From Candidatus Kutchimonas denitrificans (lineage in GTDB: Bacteria; Gemmatimonadota; Gemmatimonadetes; Palauibacterales; KS3-K002): a stretch of 37,609 bases of DNA. Below the pieces are notes generated by a model. The model made no database searches. It was not told the origin of the DNA and was given only the letters and a program-made list of their open reading frames with translations. The stretch lies in contig JAACAK010000012.1 in NCBI GenBank assembly GCA_011774835.1, forward strand, positions 44,393 to 82,001, in the 5' to 3' direction. Below, piece after piece: positions 23,901 through 31,550 of this stretch (its first letter is position 1; each line of letters opens with the position of its first letter). Made by a program: the position numbers and the translations under genes.

Positions 23901-24341
23901 ATGAACCTCGACCGGGACCGCTCGACCGGCCCGCCCAGGATCCTGATCGTCGAGGATGAGCCGATCATTCGACGCTTCTATGAGCGCTTTTGTGCCGCGC
24001 AGGGCTACGACCCCGTCCTGGCTCCCAGCGGGAACATCGCGATGGAGATCCTCGAGGCGGGCAGGAGATTCGATGTCGTCCTGCTCGACATTCGCCTGCC
24101 GGGAGTGAGCGGGCGGGAGTTATGGAAGTGGATCGAGCTGAACCGGCCCGAACTCTGCGGCAGGGTGATCATGGTGACGGCAGACATCCTGAGCGAGAGC
24201 ACGCGGGAGTTCATCCGAAAAAGCGGGCGGCCATATCTGGAGAAACCCTTCTCAACGGACCAGTTGACCGAGCTGATCGAGGGGATCCTGGAAGCGCCAT
24301 CCGATCGACCGGGGAGTAACCGTCGTCTGGGAACGAGCTAG
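23901..24341 (+). CDS. Single-domain response regulator (CheY-like receiver)
   Basis: This 146-residue receiver protein has no output domain. The acidic pocket is E18/D19 in ILIVEDEP. The phospho-acceptor is D63 in VVLLDIRLPG, the switch Thr is T93 in IMVTAD, and the conserved Lys is K115 in LEKPF. All key residues are present, so it should accept phosphate. The last 20 residues are charged and probably unstructured. GGAGA lies about 12 bases before the ATG, and a TATGAT box stands near 23830. No histidine kinase is adjacent, so it is an orphan that probably signals by protein contact. Its TAG stop overlaps the stop of the convergent acyltransferase gene. Confidence 0.9.
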   Translation: MNLDRDRSTGPPRILIVEDEPIIRRFYERFCAAQGYDPVLAPSGNIAMEILEAGRRFDVVLLDIRLPGVSGRELWKWIELNRPELCGRVIMVTADILSESTREFIRKSGRPYLEKPFSTDQLTELIEGILEAPSDRPGSNRRLGTS

Positions 24342-25714
24342 CGCACGGGCTGTGTCGTCGGCCGCGCGGCCCGAGCATCCTGCCATTCTCTTGCCACGCT
24401 CTCGAACTTTTCCACTAGAACGCGACGTTCACGAACCAGCTCATCGCGCTGGGTCTTCTCCCGAACCACGTTGAGGAAGATGCGCACATCTTCCTTGACC
24501 CGGCTCCAGCGATGGCGCCAGTGAAGGGCGGCCATCCCGAGAAGCGGCAGGGCGACGGCGGCCGCCGCCACACCCCAGAGGCCCGTGGTCCACCCGGCAG
24601 CGATCAGCCAGAGGGCGTAGACGATGGGAAACAGGATGACCGCGCTGGCCAGTTTGACCGTGGCGACCGCCTCGTAATCTGGACGGAACAGGCGGACCGG
24701 CAATCGAGTCGCCTGATACGGCAGGTACCAGAAGAAGGTGCCGAGTGCAACGAGGGGGAGACCAACGCACAGAACAAAGGCTTGAACGAGGGCGTATCGG
24801 ATCACGCCGGGCAGCGGGAATCTTCGCGGAACCTCGCCCTCTCGCACACCGAGGCGACGGAGCCGCGAGCGGTAGTCATCGACCGCCGACCTGAGCCGTT
24901 CGTAGTCGTCCGGTCGCTCGACGTAGAGCCAGGCGAGGGCCTCGGCGAACCGCTGGAGTCGGGGAAGCCGTGGTGCGAGCCCCTGGGGAGAGCGCGGTCG
25001 GCTTAGCCCCTTCTCTGCCGCGTAGAGCGCCTCGGCGGTCTCGATCAGCGAACGATCATCCTCGGTCGGCAGGTTGAGGGTGACTTTTTCGAGCGCCTCG
25101 CGCATGGCAGCGGTCAACGATCCCACCGCCAGCCATTCGTCCCGGTTCCGCAACTCTCGCCAGCCGGCGACCTCGAACGACCGGCCCACCGCCGCAGCCA
25201 CCCGCCCCCGAAACGCGTCCTTGCGATGGTACGTCAGGCCGACGGGGACGATCCGCAGCCCCAGCCGCCAGTCCGCCGCCTCCTCCGCCCCGAAAGCGAT
25301 GCGCGCGGCACCGGTCTTCATCCGGGCCAGCTGCAGACCGGAGTGGCTCAGACCCTCGGGAAAGACCAGAACGGCCTCCCCGCGGCGAAGCGCCCCCACC
25401 GCTGCCGCGAACGTCCGATCGTTCCGGTGCGTTTCGCCCGGAAAGTCCTGCGGGCGATAGACCGGCAGCGCCCCCAGGCCGTCCAGCACGTGCCCGATCA
25501 CCGGTTGCCCGAACAGAGGCGCCTTGGCCAGCGGGCGTATGCGTCGGCCGGCGATCCTGAGAATCACCAGGCCGTCCATCAGGCTATTAGGATGATTGGC
25601 GATGACGAGGAGGGGGCCATCAGGTATCGTGCGGCCGATCCGGCCGATCTCGTAGAACCGGTCGAGAGCCCAGAGCGCAACCCTCAGGGCCAGCCGCGAA
25701 AGCGAAGCGATCAC
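24338..25714 (-). CDS. PlsC-type glycerolipid acyltransferase with C-terminal membrane region
   Basis: This is a 458-residue acyltransferase of the PlsC/GPAT superfamily, which esterifies glycerol-3-phosphate or a lysophospholipid at the membrane. Motif I is ANHPNSLMDG (39-48), with five residues between His and Asp (H41, D47) rather than the usual four. Motif III is VFPEGLSHSG (117-126). This pairing recalls the yeast Gpt2/Sct1-like branch rather than E. coli PlsC. Residues 310-395 carry two to four membrane helices, and a charged helical tail follows. The GTG start at 25714 has GGAG nine bases upstream, 16 bases after the stop of the preceding gene, so it is probably co-transcribed with the two lipoprotein genes. 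It ends within the stop of the response regulator gene. Confidence 0.8.
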   Translation of the reverse strand: MIASLSRLALRVALWALDRFYEIGRIGRTIPDGPLLVIANHPNSLMDGLVILRIAGRRIRPLAKAPLFGQPVIGHVLDGLGALPVYRPQDFPGETHRNDRTFAAAVGALRRGEAVLVFPEGLSHSGLQLARMKTGAARIAFGAEEAADWRLGLRIVPVGLTYHRKDAFRGRVAAAVGRSFEVAGWRELRNRDEWLAVGSLTAAMREALEKVTLNLPTEDDRSLIETAEALYAAEKGLSRPRSPQGLAPRLPRLQRFAEALAWLYVERPDDYERLRSAVDDYRSRLRRLGVREGEVPRRFPLPGVIRYALVQAFVLCVGLPLVALGTFFWYLPYQATRLPVRLFRPDYEAVATVKLASAVILFPIVYALWLIAAGWTTGLWGVAAAAVALPLLGMAALHWRHRWSRVKEDVRIFLNVVREKTQRDELVRERRVLVEKFESVAREWQDARAARPTTQPVR

Positions 25715-25730
25715 CTGGTCGGGCTCCAGC

Positions 25731-27188
25731 TCAAAAGACGCGGAAACTCACGAAGGTACGGCTGCCCGCCTTCACCTCCACGGGACCCAACGACTGTTCG
25801 CCGAACTCCGGCAGGCGGACCCTGAGCTCGTGGATTCCCGGTGCCACCCTGACCCGAACCATCCAGATTCGATCGGGCAGACCCAGCCAGGCCCGCGTGT
25901 CGGCCCGCTCGGTCGCCACGTTGATGACGTTGGCGAGAGCGCCCACGATGTCGCCCGCCGTGTCGCCGCCCTCCTCTTCGGCTTCCTCTTCCAGCTTCGC
26001 CGCCGCGAACCATTTGACCAGCGCCCGAGCGATGGTCTTCGCGTAAATCCCCAGCAGCGCGTCCTCGAATGCAGCGCGCTGCAGCGCTGAAACCTCGAGC
26101 AACACGCGAGCGTCGGCACTCGCATCGCCTACGATCACCTCGGCCCAGTCGAAGGCCGGGTCGCCACGTCCGTAGGCCGGCAGTGACAGAGGCATCACGT
26201 ACGCGATCTCGCGTCGTTTCGCGTGGCGCCTCGTCACGTCGCGGTAGCGTCCCCTCTCGTAATCTTCCGCCAGCGACAGAGCCAGGTCGAAACGATCTTC
26301 CCGATCGCTCCCTTCCAGAGCCGACGCTCGCTCCTCGGTGATCGGGATGTAGGCCCGCACCTCTTCGATCGGCGCGACCAGGCCGTCTTCCAAGAGCACG
26401 ACGACCTCTCCGGTGCGCGCGCCGAATTCGCCGCCCGCGCCGCCCCCGCCCGGCTCCGAGTAGCTTAGCGGCTCGAGGTCAGCCGGGACGCCGTAGCGGC
26501 CCCTGTACATCTCCAGATGGTCCTCGAAACCGAGATCGCCGGCAAGGCGGAACAGGTCGTCCAGCAGTTCGACGGGGGGCGCGATCCCACGTACACGGTA
26601 GCCGGCCTCGGCCAGCCGCATCGATACATACGCTTCGTTCGGATCGTCGGCCTCCAGGCCGAGACCCGCCAGATAGTCGAAGAACGGCGGGTCGAGGTAC
26701 CTCGCGTCCCCTTGCTGCCGGCTGAACTGCAGCTTCGAATTCAGCTTCCGCCACTCGACGAGGGCACCCGGCTCGTCATCCAGCTGCATGTAGTTCAGCG
26801 CCCGGTAGTAGTTGATCAGGAAATTGTCGATGCCACGCGGCTCGAACTTGAGGACCAGGTCGGAGGTAACGAGCGAGATCGCCGCCCGTGCGACGCTCTT
26901 CGTGTAGAGTTCGTCGACGCGCTGCTCGGCGAACTCGAACCTCGCGTTGCTCAGCTCGGGGTCGCCGGCGTAGTGCAGGAGGAGACCGTCTTCGAGAGCG
27001 AACAGGAGGTCATCGGTCCCGCGGCCGGCGTCCGCCAATCGGGCGCGGGCCTCATCAAGATCGTTGTGCAGGAGCGCCTCGCGCACGCCGCCCATCGTGT
27101 CGGCGTGCGCTGCGCATCCTGCAAGCCAGACCGTGACGGCGATGGCGAGCGCCGACCGCCAGCACGGGTACTTCCCACCGTTCACCAC
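25731..27188 (-). CDS. COG3014-like lipoprotein, partner of LpoB-like protein
   Basis: This 485-residue lipoprotein has a lipobox LAGC (C25). Residues 30-200 are helical and TPR-like (NARFEFAEQRVDEL, NYYRALNYMQLDDEPGALVEW). A Gly-rich break near 240-250 follows, and then a beta-rich part with conserved-looking APIEEVRAYIPI and IAYVMPLSLPAYG. The C-terminus (about 445-485) ends in a PEGA-like strand pattern, VRVAPGIHELRVRLPEFG. From memory this matches the uncharacterised COG3014 proteins, which often sit beside LpoB homologues, as here. The start is a GTG at 27188 with no clear ribosome site. The gene lies 30 bases after lpoB. A role in envelope or peptidoglycan synthesis is inferred from that link only. 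Confidence 0.62.
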   Translation of the reverse strand: MVNGGKYPCWRSALAIAVTVWLAGCAAHADTMGGVREALLHNDLDEARARLADAGRGTDDLLFALEDGLLLHYAGDPELSNARFEFAEQRVDELYTKSVARAAISLVTSDLVLKFEPRGIDNFLINYYRALNYMQLDDEPGALVEWRKLNSKLQFSRQQGDARYLDPPFFDYLAGLGLEADDPNEAYVSMRLAEAGYRVRGIAPPVELLDDLFRLAGDLGFEDHLEMYRGRYGVPADLEPLSYSEPGGGGAGGEFGARTGEVVVLLEDGLVAPIEEVRAYIPITEERASALEGSDREDRFDLALSLAEDYERGRYRDVTRRHAKRREIAYVMPLSLPAYGRGDPAFDWAEVIVGDASADARVLLEVSALQRAAFEDALLGIYAKTIARALVKWFAAAKLEEEAEEEGGDTAGDIVGALANVINVATERADTRAWLGLPDRIWMVRVRVAPGIHELRVRLPEFGEQSLGPVEVKAGSRTFVSFRVF

Positions 27189-27218
27189 GGATCGAACTGT
27201 CCGGACAAGTCGTTCGGG

Positions 27219-27830
27219 CTAGAACCCGATTCCGCGACGCGAGATCTCCTTCTTGATCTTCTTCTGGCCGATCCAGACGCGCTCGTTCGATTCGATGTCC
27301 GTCAGGTAGAGGTCGACCTGGTAGAACTTGACCTCGGTCCCCCCCTCCTTGTCGATGATCACATCGATGGCGCCATTGAGCATGTAGTCGGCGCCCGTCT
27401 CGGCCCGCAACCGTGAGCGCGTTTCCTCGCGCGCCCAGTCCTGCTGGGCCTCGCGCTCGTCCCGCAGCTCTTCACGCTCGTACGGGTTGGCGACGACGCT
27501 CACCTGGCCGGAGTTCACGAGCGCCCGCTCGATATCGCGGATGAAGGTGCCCGTCGGGATATGCTCCATGCTGCGATTGCGGATCGAGCCGACGATAGCT
27601 ACCGGCTTCGCATCGGCGCGCAGCGCATGGTTCTGGATCCATGGGTGGGTGAGGCAGTCGGCGATCATGTCGTTGGCCACCAGCCTCGAGTCGGTGTCGT
27701 TCCAGAACCCACTCAGGTCGGTCGTCGATTCCGGATCGAGGCGTCGGACGTTCTTTCCGCACGCCATCAACGAGGCCAACCCGAACGTGACCAGCAGGAA
27801 GACGGCGGCGTTGTGAGCATTCACCTGCAT
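27219..27830 (-). CDS. lpoB: LpoB-like lipoprotein (penicillin-binding protein activator family)
   Basis: This 203-residue lipoprotein has lipobox LMAC (C24). The body follows the COG3417/LpoB family, related to CsgG: DLSGFWNDTDSRLVANDMI (about 39-57), then VAIVGSIRNRSMEHIPTG and ERALVNSGQVSVVANP, and later ADYMLNGAIDVIID and YQVDLYLTDIESNERVWIG. In E. coli LpoB crosses the periplasm to activate PBP1B. Homologues exist well beyond species with that partnership, so the target here is unknown. The ATG at 27830 has GGAGG five bases upstream. A hairpin lies just before that ribosome site. It is followed by the COG3014-like gene. Confidence 0.8.
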   Translation of the reverse strand: MQVNAHNAAVFLLVTFGLASLMACGKNVRRLDPESTTDLSGFWNDTDSRLVANDMIADCLTHPWIQNHALRADAKPVAIVGSIRNRSMEHIPTGTFIRDIERALVNSGQVSVVANPYEREELRDEREAQQDWAREETRSRLRAETGADYMLNGAIDVIIDKEGGTEVKFYQVDLYLTDIESNERVWIGQKKIKKEISRRGIGF

Positions 27831-27841
27831 CGATACCTCCA

Positions 27842-27856
27842 CACCACGCGGTGGTG
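27842..27856 (-). promoter_or_regulatory. Hairpin beside the lpoB ribosome binding site
   Basis: CACCAC-GCG-GTGGTG is a perfect inverted repeat with six-base arms and a three-base loop. On the lpoB message it ends one base before the GGAGG ribosome site (27836-27840). Folding there could affect ribosome access. It might instead be a DNA operator. Confidence 0.4.
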
Positions 27857-27986
27857 GATTTCGGTTTAAAGCACCAACCGCTGCCAACGCTCTCCAATTC
27901 TATACGAAAAGCTACGGCGCCCGGGTTCGCCGGCAAGGGCAGACAGTTCGGTAGGAGGGTCGCTGATCGTGACCGCCGAACACCGA

Positions 27987-28400
27987 TCACTCATCACCGC
28001 TGACCAATTCGGACTCCTCCCAATAGGATCGCAAGACGTGCTCCACGACCCGGGCGCACATCCGGGCGGCGGAACGTGCGGCCCGCGCCGCCACGTCGGC
28101 GGGCAGTCGCCCATCGAACAGAACCAGCTCTACAGCATCGAGCACACGGTCGATATCCGAAATCAGCCGCCGCGTCGGCACGCCACCGTTCCGGGCGGCC
28201 CGACCGGCCTCGCAGGCCGTCTCGATCACCACACGCCACTTGCGGCGTGCCTCTGCCAGCTGCCAGTTCTCGAGGGCCAGACCGGTTTGGATGGCCGCCT
28301 CGACTGCGGAGCCGTCGGCGAAAGCGGGAAATTCGATTCGGCGGTCCCAAAGGTACGTGGCGGGTGATACGTCCCGTTCCAACTCCATACCTAAATTCAC
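27987..28400 (-). CDS. Small mainly helical protein of unknown function
   Basis: This 137-residue soluble protein has no signal peptide and no membrane segment. It looks all-helical, with amphipathic stretches such as AAIQTGLALENWQLAEARRKW and RRLISDIDRVLDAVELVLF, and an Ala/Arg-rich last helix (ADVAARAARSAARMCARVV). A four-helix bundle is plausible, but I recognise no family. The GTG at 28400 has GGAGG six bases upstream; an ATG at 28388 has no such site. The frame competes with overlapping minus-strand frames at 27994-28458 and 27866-28114, which lack a good ribosome site. It lies upstream of lpoB on the same strand, with a gap of 156 bases. Confidence 0.55.
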   Translation of the reverse strand: MNLGMELERDVSPATYLWDRRIEFPAFADGSAVEAAIQTGLALENWQLAEARRKWRVVIETACEAGRAARNGGVPTRRLISDIDRVLDAVELVLFDGRLPADVAARAARSAARMCARVVEHVLRSYWEESELVSGDE

Positions 28401-28716
28401 TTATAACCTCCACCCCGCCCGCGGCCGGGTCCTGGACCTTGGGGGGATCCTCCCGCATCGCTCAGCCGTTGCACGTTCGGTGCCAGGCAGCCCTCCGCGT
28501 AAGTCCTTGTCCCAGCAGGAGAAACCGTCCCGGCCGCCTTCGCCGGCCGGTCATAGTGACCGACGCGCGGTCAGCCATCGTCATTCTGGCTCGACGCGAT
28601 GATGCGTCCTCCCTCGGCTGGTGGCCTCGGCCATGGTCCGCTATATTTTCCCCTGCCCACGAATCCAACAGGAGCACACCCGAGGCTCTTCATTCCCAAA
28701 CCAAGGGAGAGGCTCA
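28401..28716. other. Divergent intergenic region with hairpin and possible -10 box
   Basis: These 316 bases hold no supported gene. A GC-rich inverted repeat, CCGGCCG (28530-28536) against CGGCCGG (28544-28550) with a seven-base loop, lies in the middle. TATATT at 28642-28647 could be the -10 box for the small membrane protein gene at 28717, but no good -35 stands before it. Small frames on both strands (for example minus 28462-28677) look like shadows. No tRNA was seen. Confidence 0.4.
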
Positions 28717-29160
28717 GTGGACGATACTATGAGAGGGCCACTCATCGTCGTAGAGATCGTGGCCCTTGGAGCGATCCTCGCCTTCGTCGAAGACACGCTG
28801 GTTCGGATCGCGCTGGGGCTGGTGGTGGGCGTTCTGCTGGCCCGGGCGGCGCTGGTGGGAGGCCGCGCGGAGGAGTTGGAGGGGCCGCCCAGCGGTCTCG
28901 ACGATCGCCGCCAGGATCACTTGTTCCGCCACTGGGTGAACGTTCTGTTGAAGAAGGTGCGGGAGTTTCACACCGTCTGTCAGGGCGTGGCAACGGGCGG
29001 CGTCAACATGGCGGTGGGCCAGCTACGCATCCACGAGATCGAAAAGGAGATCCAGGAACTTCTCTCGCAGGTGACCGAGAGCGCCAAGCCGGAGGACATG
29101 AAGAAGCGAGGTCGTCGCAAAGGCACGACCCCCAGACCACGGGGCCCGGCGGAGTCCTGA
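28717..29160 (+). CDS. Small membrane protein of unknown function
   Basis: This 147-residue protein begins with two adjacent hydrophobic helices (about 7-25 and 27-45), forming a membrane hairpin. A charged linker (EELEGPPSGLDDRRQ) follows, then two long helices (HWVNVLLKKVREFHTVCQG, and HEIEKEIQELLSQVTESA) and a basic tail rich in Lys, Arg and Pro. It has no catalytic motif, and the coiled-coil-like tail suggests protein contact. The GTG at 28717 has GGGAG about seven bases upstream; an upstream ATG at 28621 in the same frame crosses what looks like promoter sequence. It is convergent with the VanZ-family gene, with six bases between stops. Confidence 0.6.
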   Translation: MDDTMRGPLIVVEIVALGAILAFVEDTLVRIALGLVVGVLLARAALVGGRAEELEGPPSGLDDRRQDHLFRHWVNVLLKKVREFHTVCQGVATGGVNMAVGQLRIHEIEKEIQELLSQVTESAKPEDMKKRGRRKGTTPRPRGPAES

Positions 29161-29166
29161 GGTGAC

Positions 29167-29535
29167 TCAGTCGGCGCGCCGGGCGTGCCCCCCACGCATC
29201 GCTAGATACAACCCCGTCGCCACCAGACCGCCAGAGGCTCCGGCCAGGAAGTCGTACAGCTCGCCACTCCTGTAGGGCAACGGTATCTGAGCCAGCTCGA
29301 TCAGCGCCGCCACGGCCATCGAGGCCCCCACCACGGCGAGGGCGGCAGGCAGCCGAGGCGGTTCCGGGCGCCAGAGCAGCACCAGAGCAAGGCCCCCGAT
29401 GATCAGCGCGTGGATCGCCTTGTCGAAGCCGGACCCCAACAACTCCGTGGCAGCGCCGCTGGGCAAGGGGGCGAGCGTGACGACGCCGACGGCGGTCAGG
29501 TAGATAGCCACGACCAGGCGGCGCCGGCGCGTCAC
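29167..29535 (-). CDS. VanZ-family membrane protein
   Basis: This is a 122-residue membrane protein with four hydrophobic helices. It shows the VanZ-family pattern: FDKAIHALIIGGLAL (Asp-Lys and His in the first loop), then ALIELAQIPLPYRSGELYDFLAGASGGLVATGL, where Glu-x-x-Gln, the Pro-x-Arg turn and Asp precede the last helix. The family is named for a teicoplanin-resistance protein, but most members have no known role, so resistance is not implied. I chose the GTG at 29535, which has AGGA just upstream and follows the stop of the Wzi-like gene by 13 bases. A GTG at 29580 would add 15 residues and overlap that gene. It is likely co-transcribed with the Wzi-like gene. Confidence 0.75.
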   Translation of the reverse strand: MTRRRRLVVAIYLTAVGVVTLAPLPSGAATELLGSGFDKAIHALIIGGLALVLLWRPEPPRLPAALAVVGASMAVAALIELAQIPLPYRSGELYDFLAGASGGLVATGLYLAMRGGHARRAD

Positions 29536-29548
29536 TCGTCCTGCCGGC

Positions 29549-31165
29549 TCAGAATCGAAGCCCGATCGCGAAGCGTGCACGCCCCACCACTTCCGCCACC
29601 CAACCTTTCTCCACGTGATCCTCGTTCTCGATGAAGTTCACACCGAGGTCCCAACGAAAGTCGCCTCGCGAAAAAGTCCACTGTCCCCCCAGCGCCGGGC
29701 GAACCGTTGTCTCGACGACGCCGACCAGCAGTTTCGGAAACCCCGTGAACGCATCGTCTGGCCAGGGGTCGGTGATGTCGGCCTCGCCTTTCCACAACAG
29801 CACCAGTTGGGGTCGCAATAACAGGTTCGGCAGAAGGAACCAGTCCGCCAGCGTGCTGAGAGTAACGGCGTCAACCCGATCGTGAGCCAGACCGATCCCC
29901 CAACCCGGCTCGCCTACCGCATAGTACTCATATGGATCGACTCGACTGCGGTACGCCAGGCTATTGACCACCGATAGGTCAGCCCGCAAACCCAGATTGG
30001 GTTTCACTGCCGGCAACTGAACGCCCAGTCCCCACGCGTACTGGTTCAATCCATGATCGACGCCCACGTCACCCACGTTGGTGTTGTCCACCATGAACGA
30101 TGCGTACGTCACAAGGTTGGCGAACGGCCGCCACCAGAGTTCGGCCATCCCCAGCGCGTTTACGTCGCCACCCCTACGACCGCGGCCGGAACTGATCTCA
30201 TAGACGCCGACGGGGTTAATGAGCGCGAGGTCGATTCGTCGGTTTTCGCCGCCATAGATGACCGACTCGCCCACCGACAGTACCAGGTTATCCCGAATCA
30301 TCCAGTCGAAACGATGGGTCGACATATGGCGAGCGGTATCGCCGGGGAAATCGTTGAAGGAAGTGAAGAAGCCAGTCAGACCGATCCGGTCAGTTCCGAA
30401 CCGGTAGCCCACGTGGTCATAACTGTAGCTATAAGGCGAGACGAGGAAGCCGAATTGACCGGGGAGCCCCCAGTTCCGATACATGCGGCCTAAGAAGAGA
30501 CGCACGTAAGGAAGCTGGAGCTCCACGTACGCCTCCTCGACCCGGTACGCGCAATCGTCCACCAACGGATCGCACGCTCGCCGTGGCACTACCCGACCAT
30601 TGGGAAACTGAGGATCGTTCAAATAGTGATTGTCCCACCGCAGCCGCAGCGCTCCGGCCACCGCCGGCGCCTCCCCGTACAGACCCAACATGACCGTGGG
30701 GAATACCTTCGCCGGTCCCTCCGGCCTCAGTGGATCCCGGTGCGTATGGCTCATGGCGTCCAGGCCCGCGCCCACTTCGGCCAGGAACGAGATGTCCTGG
30801 GGTCGACCCCGGACGATCCGATCGATCTCCGGCGCGAATTCCCGCTTCAACAGCTCGAACCACTCGCGCTCGCTCCGCTCCAGCTGCTCCTCTCGCTCGG
30901 CTCGGACCAGCGCCGCTGCCACATCGGCGCGCCGGTAGGGCTGTACCAGCGGCGACAGGCCACCAAGACGCCCCCGGGCCACCAGCAGCTCTATGTAGCG
31001 GTAGCTCCAGTTCGAGAGCTCCAGGTATCGCGAACCGTAATAACGATCGGCCCACGCCCCTTCCTCCGGCGTCTGGGCCAATACCCGTGACAGCGATTGC
31101 GGAACGAGGGCAAACGACAGTGCGCAAAGCAATATCCAGCGGTTCATCGTCGGCATAATACGCAT
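29549..31165 (-). CDS. Wzi-like outer membrane beta-barrel protein (capsule assembly family)
   Basis: This is a 538-residue exported protein. The signal peptide ends near SRVLA, which would leave Gln as the first mature residue. Residues 45-125 form a helical region similar to the part before the barrel in this family (SYRYIELLVARGRLGGL, VQPYRRADVAAAL). The rest is beta-rich, with alternating aromatic residues (LRLRWDNHYLNDPQFPNGR, VEEAYVELQLPYVRLFLGR, NWGLPGQFGFLVSPY) and a terminal Phe (GLRF) as in outer membrane barrels. Wzi attaches capsule polysaccharide to the outer membrane. The identity is a family-level call; a general barrel is the alternative. The ATG at 31165 has a weak site, and an ATG at 31147 is possible. 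It is divergent from the sugar-1-phosphate transferase gene, which fits a capsule role. Confidence 0.68.
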   Translation of the reverse strand: MRIMPTMNRWILLCALSFALVPQSLSRVLAQTPEEGAWADRYYGSRYLELSNWSYRYIELLVARGRLGGLSPLVQPYRRADVAAALVRAEREEQLERSEREWFELLKREFAPEIDRIVRGRPQDISFLAEVGAGLDAMSHTHRDPLRPEGPAKVFPTVMLGLYGEAPAVAGALRLRWDNHYLNDPQFPNGRVVPRRACDPLVDDCAYRVEEAYVELQLPYVRLFLGRMYRNWGLPGQFGFLVSPYSYSYDHVGYRFGTDRIGLTGFFTSFNDFPGDTARHMSTHRFDWMIRDNLVLSVGESVIYGGENRRIDLALINPVGVYEISSGRGRRGGDVNALGMAELWWRPFANLVTYASFMVDNTNVGDVGVDHGLNQYAWGLGVQLPAVKPNLGLRADLSVVNSLAYRSRVDPYEYYAVGEPGWGIGLAHDRVDAVTLSTLADWFLLPNLLLRPQLVLLWKGEADITDPWPDDAFTGFPKLLVGVVETTVRPALGGQWTFSRGDFRWDLGVNFIENEDHVEKGWVAEVVGRARFAIGLRF

Positions 31166-31214
31166 CGATCCGCATCGGGGCTAGGCGGTTTTTAACGTTT
31201 CGACGACCCAGCTC

Positions 31215-31243
31215 GTCTAATGAATCGAGTGGGCCGCTGTCAA
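31215..31243 (-). promoter_or_regulatory. Possible promoter for the Wzi-like gene
   Basis: A perfect -35 TTGACA (31243-31238 on the minus strand) is followed after 17 bases by TTAGAC, a poor -10 match. It would give a leader of about 45 bases before the ATG at 31165. The -35 and spacing are good; the -10 is weak. Confidence 0.35.
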
Positions 31244-31345
31244 ACGAGCCGGGCGCTCGCTGGAGTGGTATCTAGATTACTATTAACGGCTGAGCCTCCG
31301 GAGTGCGGCGGGGACCGTTCAGGCGATGTAACGGCCCGGTAAAGC

Positions 31346-31374
31346 TTGACACGGTCACACCTTATACATAACAT
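31346..31374 (+). promoter_or_regulatory. Probable sigma-70-type promoter for the sugar transferase gene
   Basis: TTGACA at 31346-31351 is followed after exactly 17 bases by TAACAT (31369-31374, four of six matches to TATAAT) in an AT-rich patch. It points to the polysaccharide gene at 31551 with a leader near 170 bases. An overlapping TATACA lies too close to the -35 to serve with it. Confidence 0.5.
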
Positions 31375-31535
31375 GGGGGCTCGACCTTGCGCGACGCCCA
31401 GCGCAGGCTCCCCCGCGGTTCGGGTTGCTCCACTCACAACCCATAAACATCTGCCGAGAAATTGAGCCCGCCAAGCTCAGCCACGTTGCCCGCTTCGAGG
31501 AAACGGTCGCCGGTAGTCAGCGCGACGGCAGAGGT

Positions 31536-31547
31536 TTAGCCGGCTAA
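31536..31547. promoter_or_regulatory. 12-base perfect palindrome before the sugar transferase ATG
   Basis: TTAGCCGGCTAA is self-complementary over all 12 bases and ends three bases before the ATG at 31551. It lies between the only nearby ribosome-like site (AGAGG, 31530-31534) and the start. It may be an operator half, or it may shorten the effective spacing if it folds. If it blocks the first ATG, translation could start at the ATG at 31650. Confidence 0.35.
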
Positions 31548-31550
31548 GAC

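Larger units (their letters stand above)
31166..31550. other. Divergent regulatory region of the polysaccharide genes
   Basis: No gene is supported in these 385 bases; a minus frame at 31240-31437 looks like a shadow. The stretch is AT-richer than its surroundings and carries a -35-like TTGACA on each strand, listed separately. A perfect palindrome lies just before the + strand ATG. The predicted + leader is about 170 bases long, which leaves room for regulation of the message. Confidence 0.45.

Noticed and set aside
29167-29535. Glycopeptide resistance role for the VanZ-like protein
   Set aside because: No vanA, vanH, vanX or regulator genes are near, and most VanZ-family proteins have no link to resistance.
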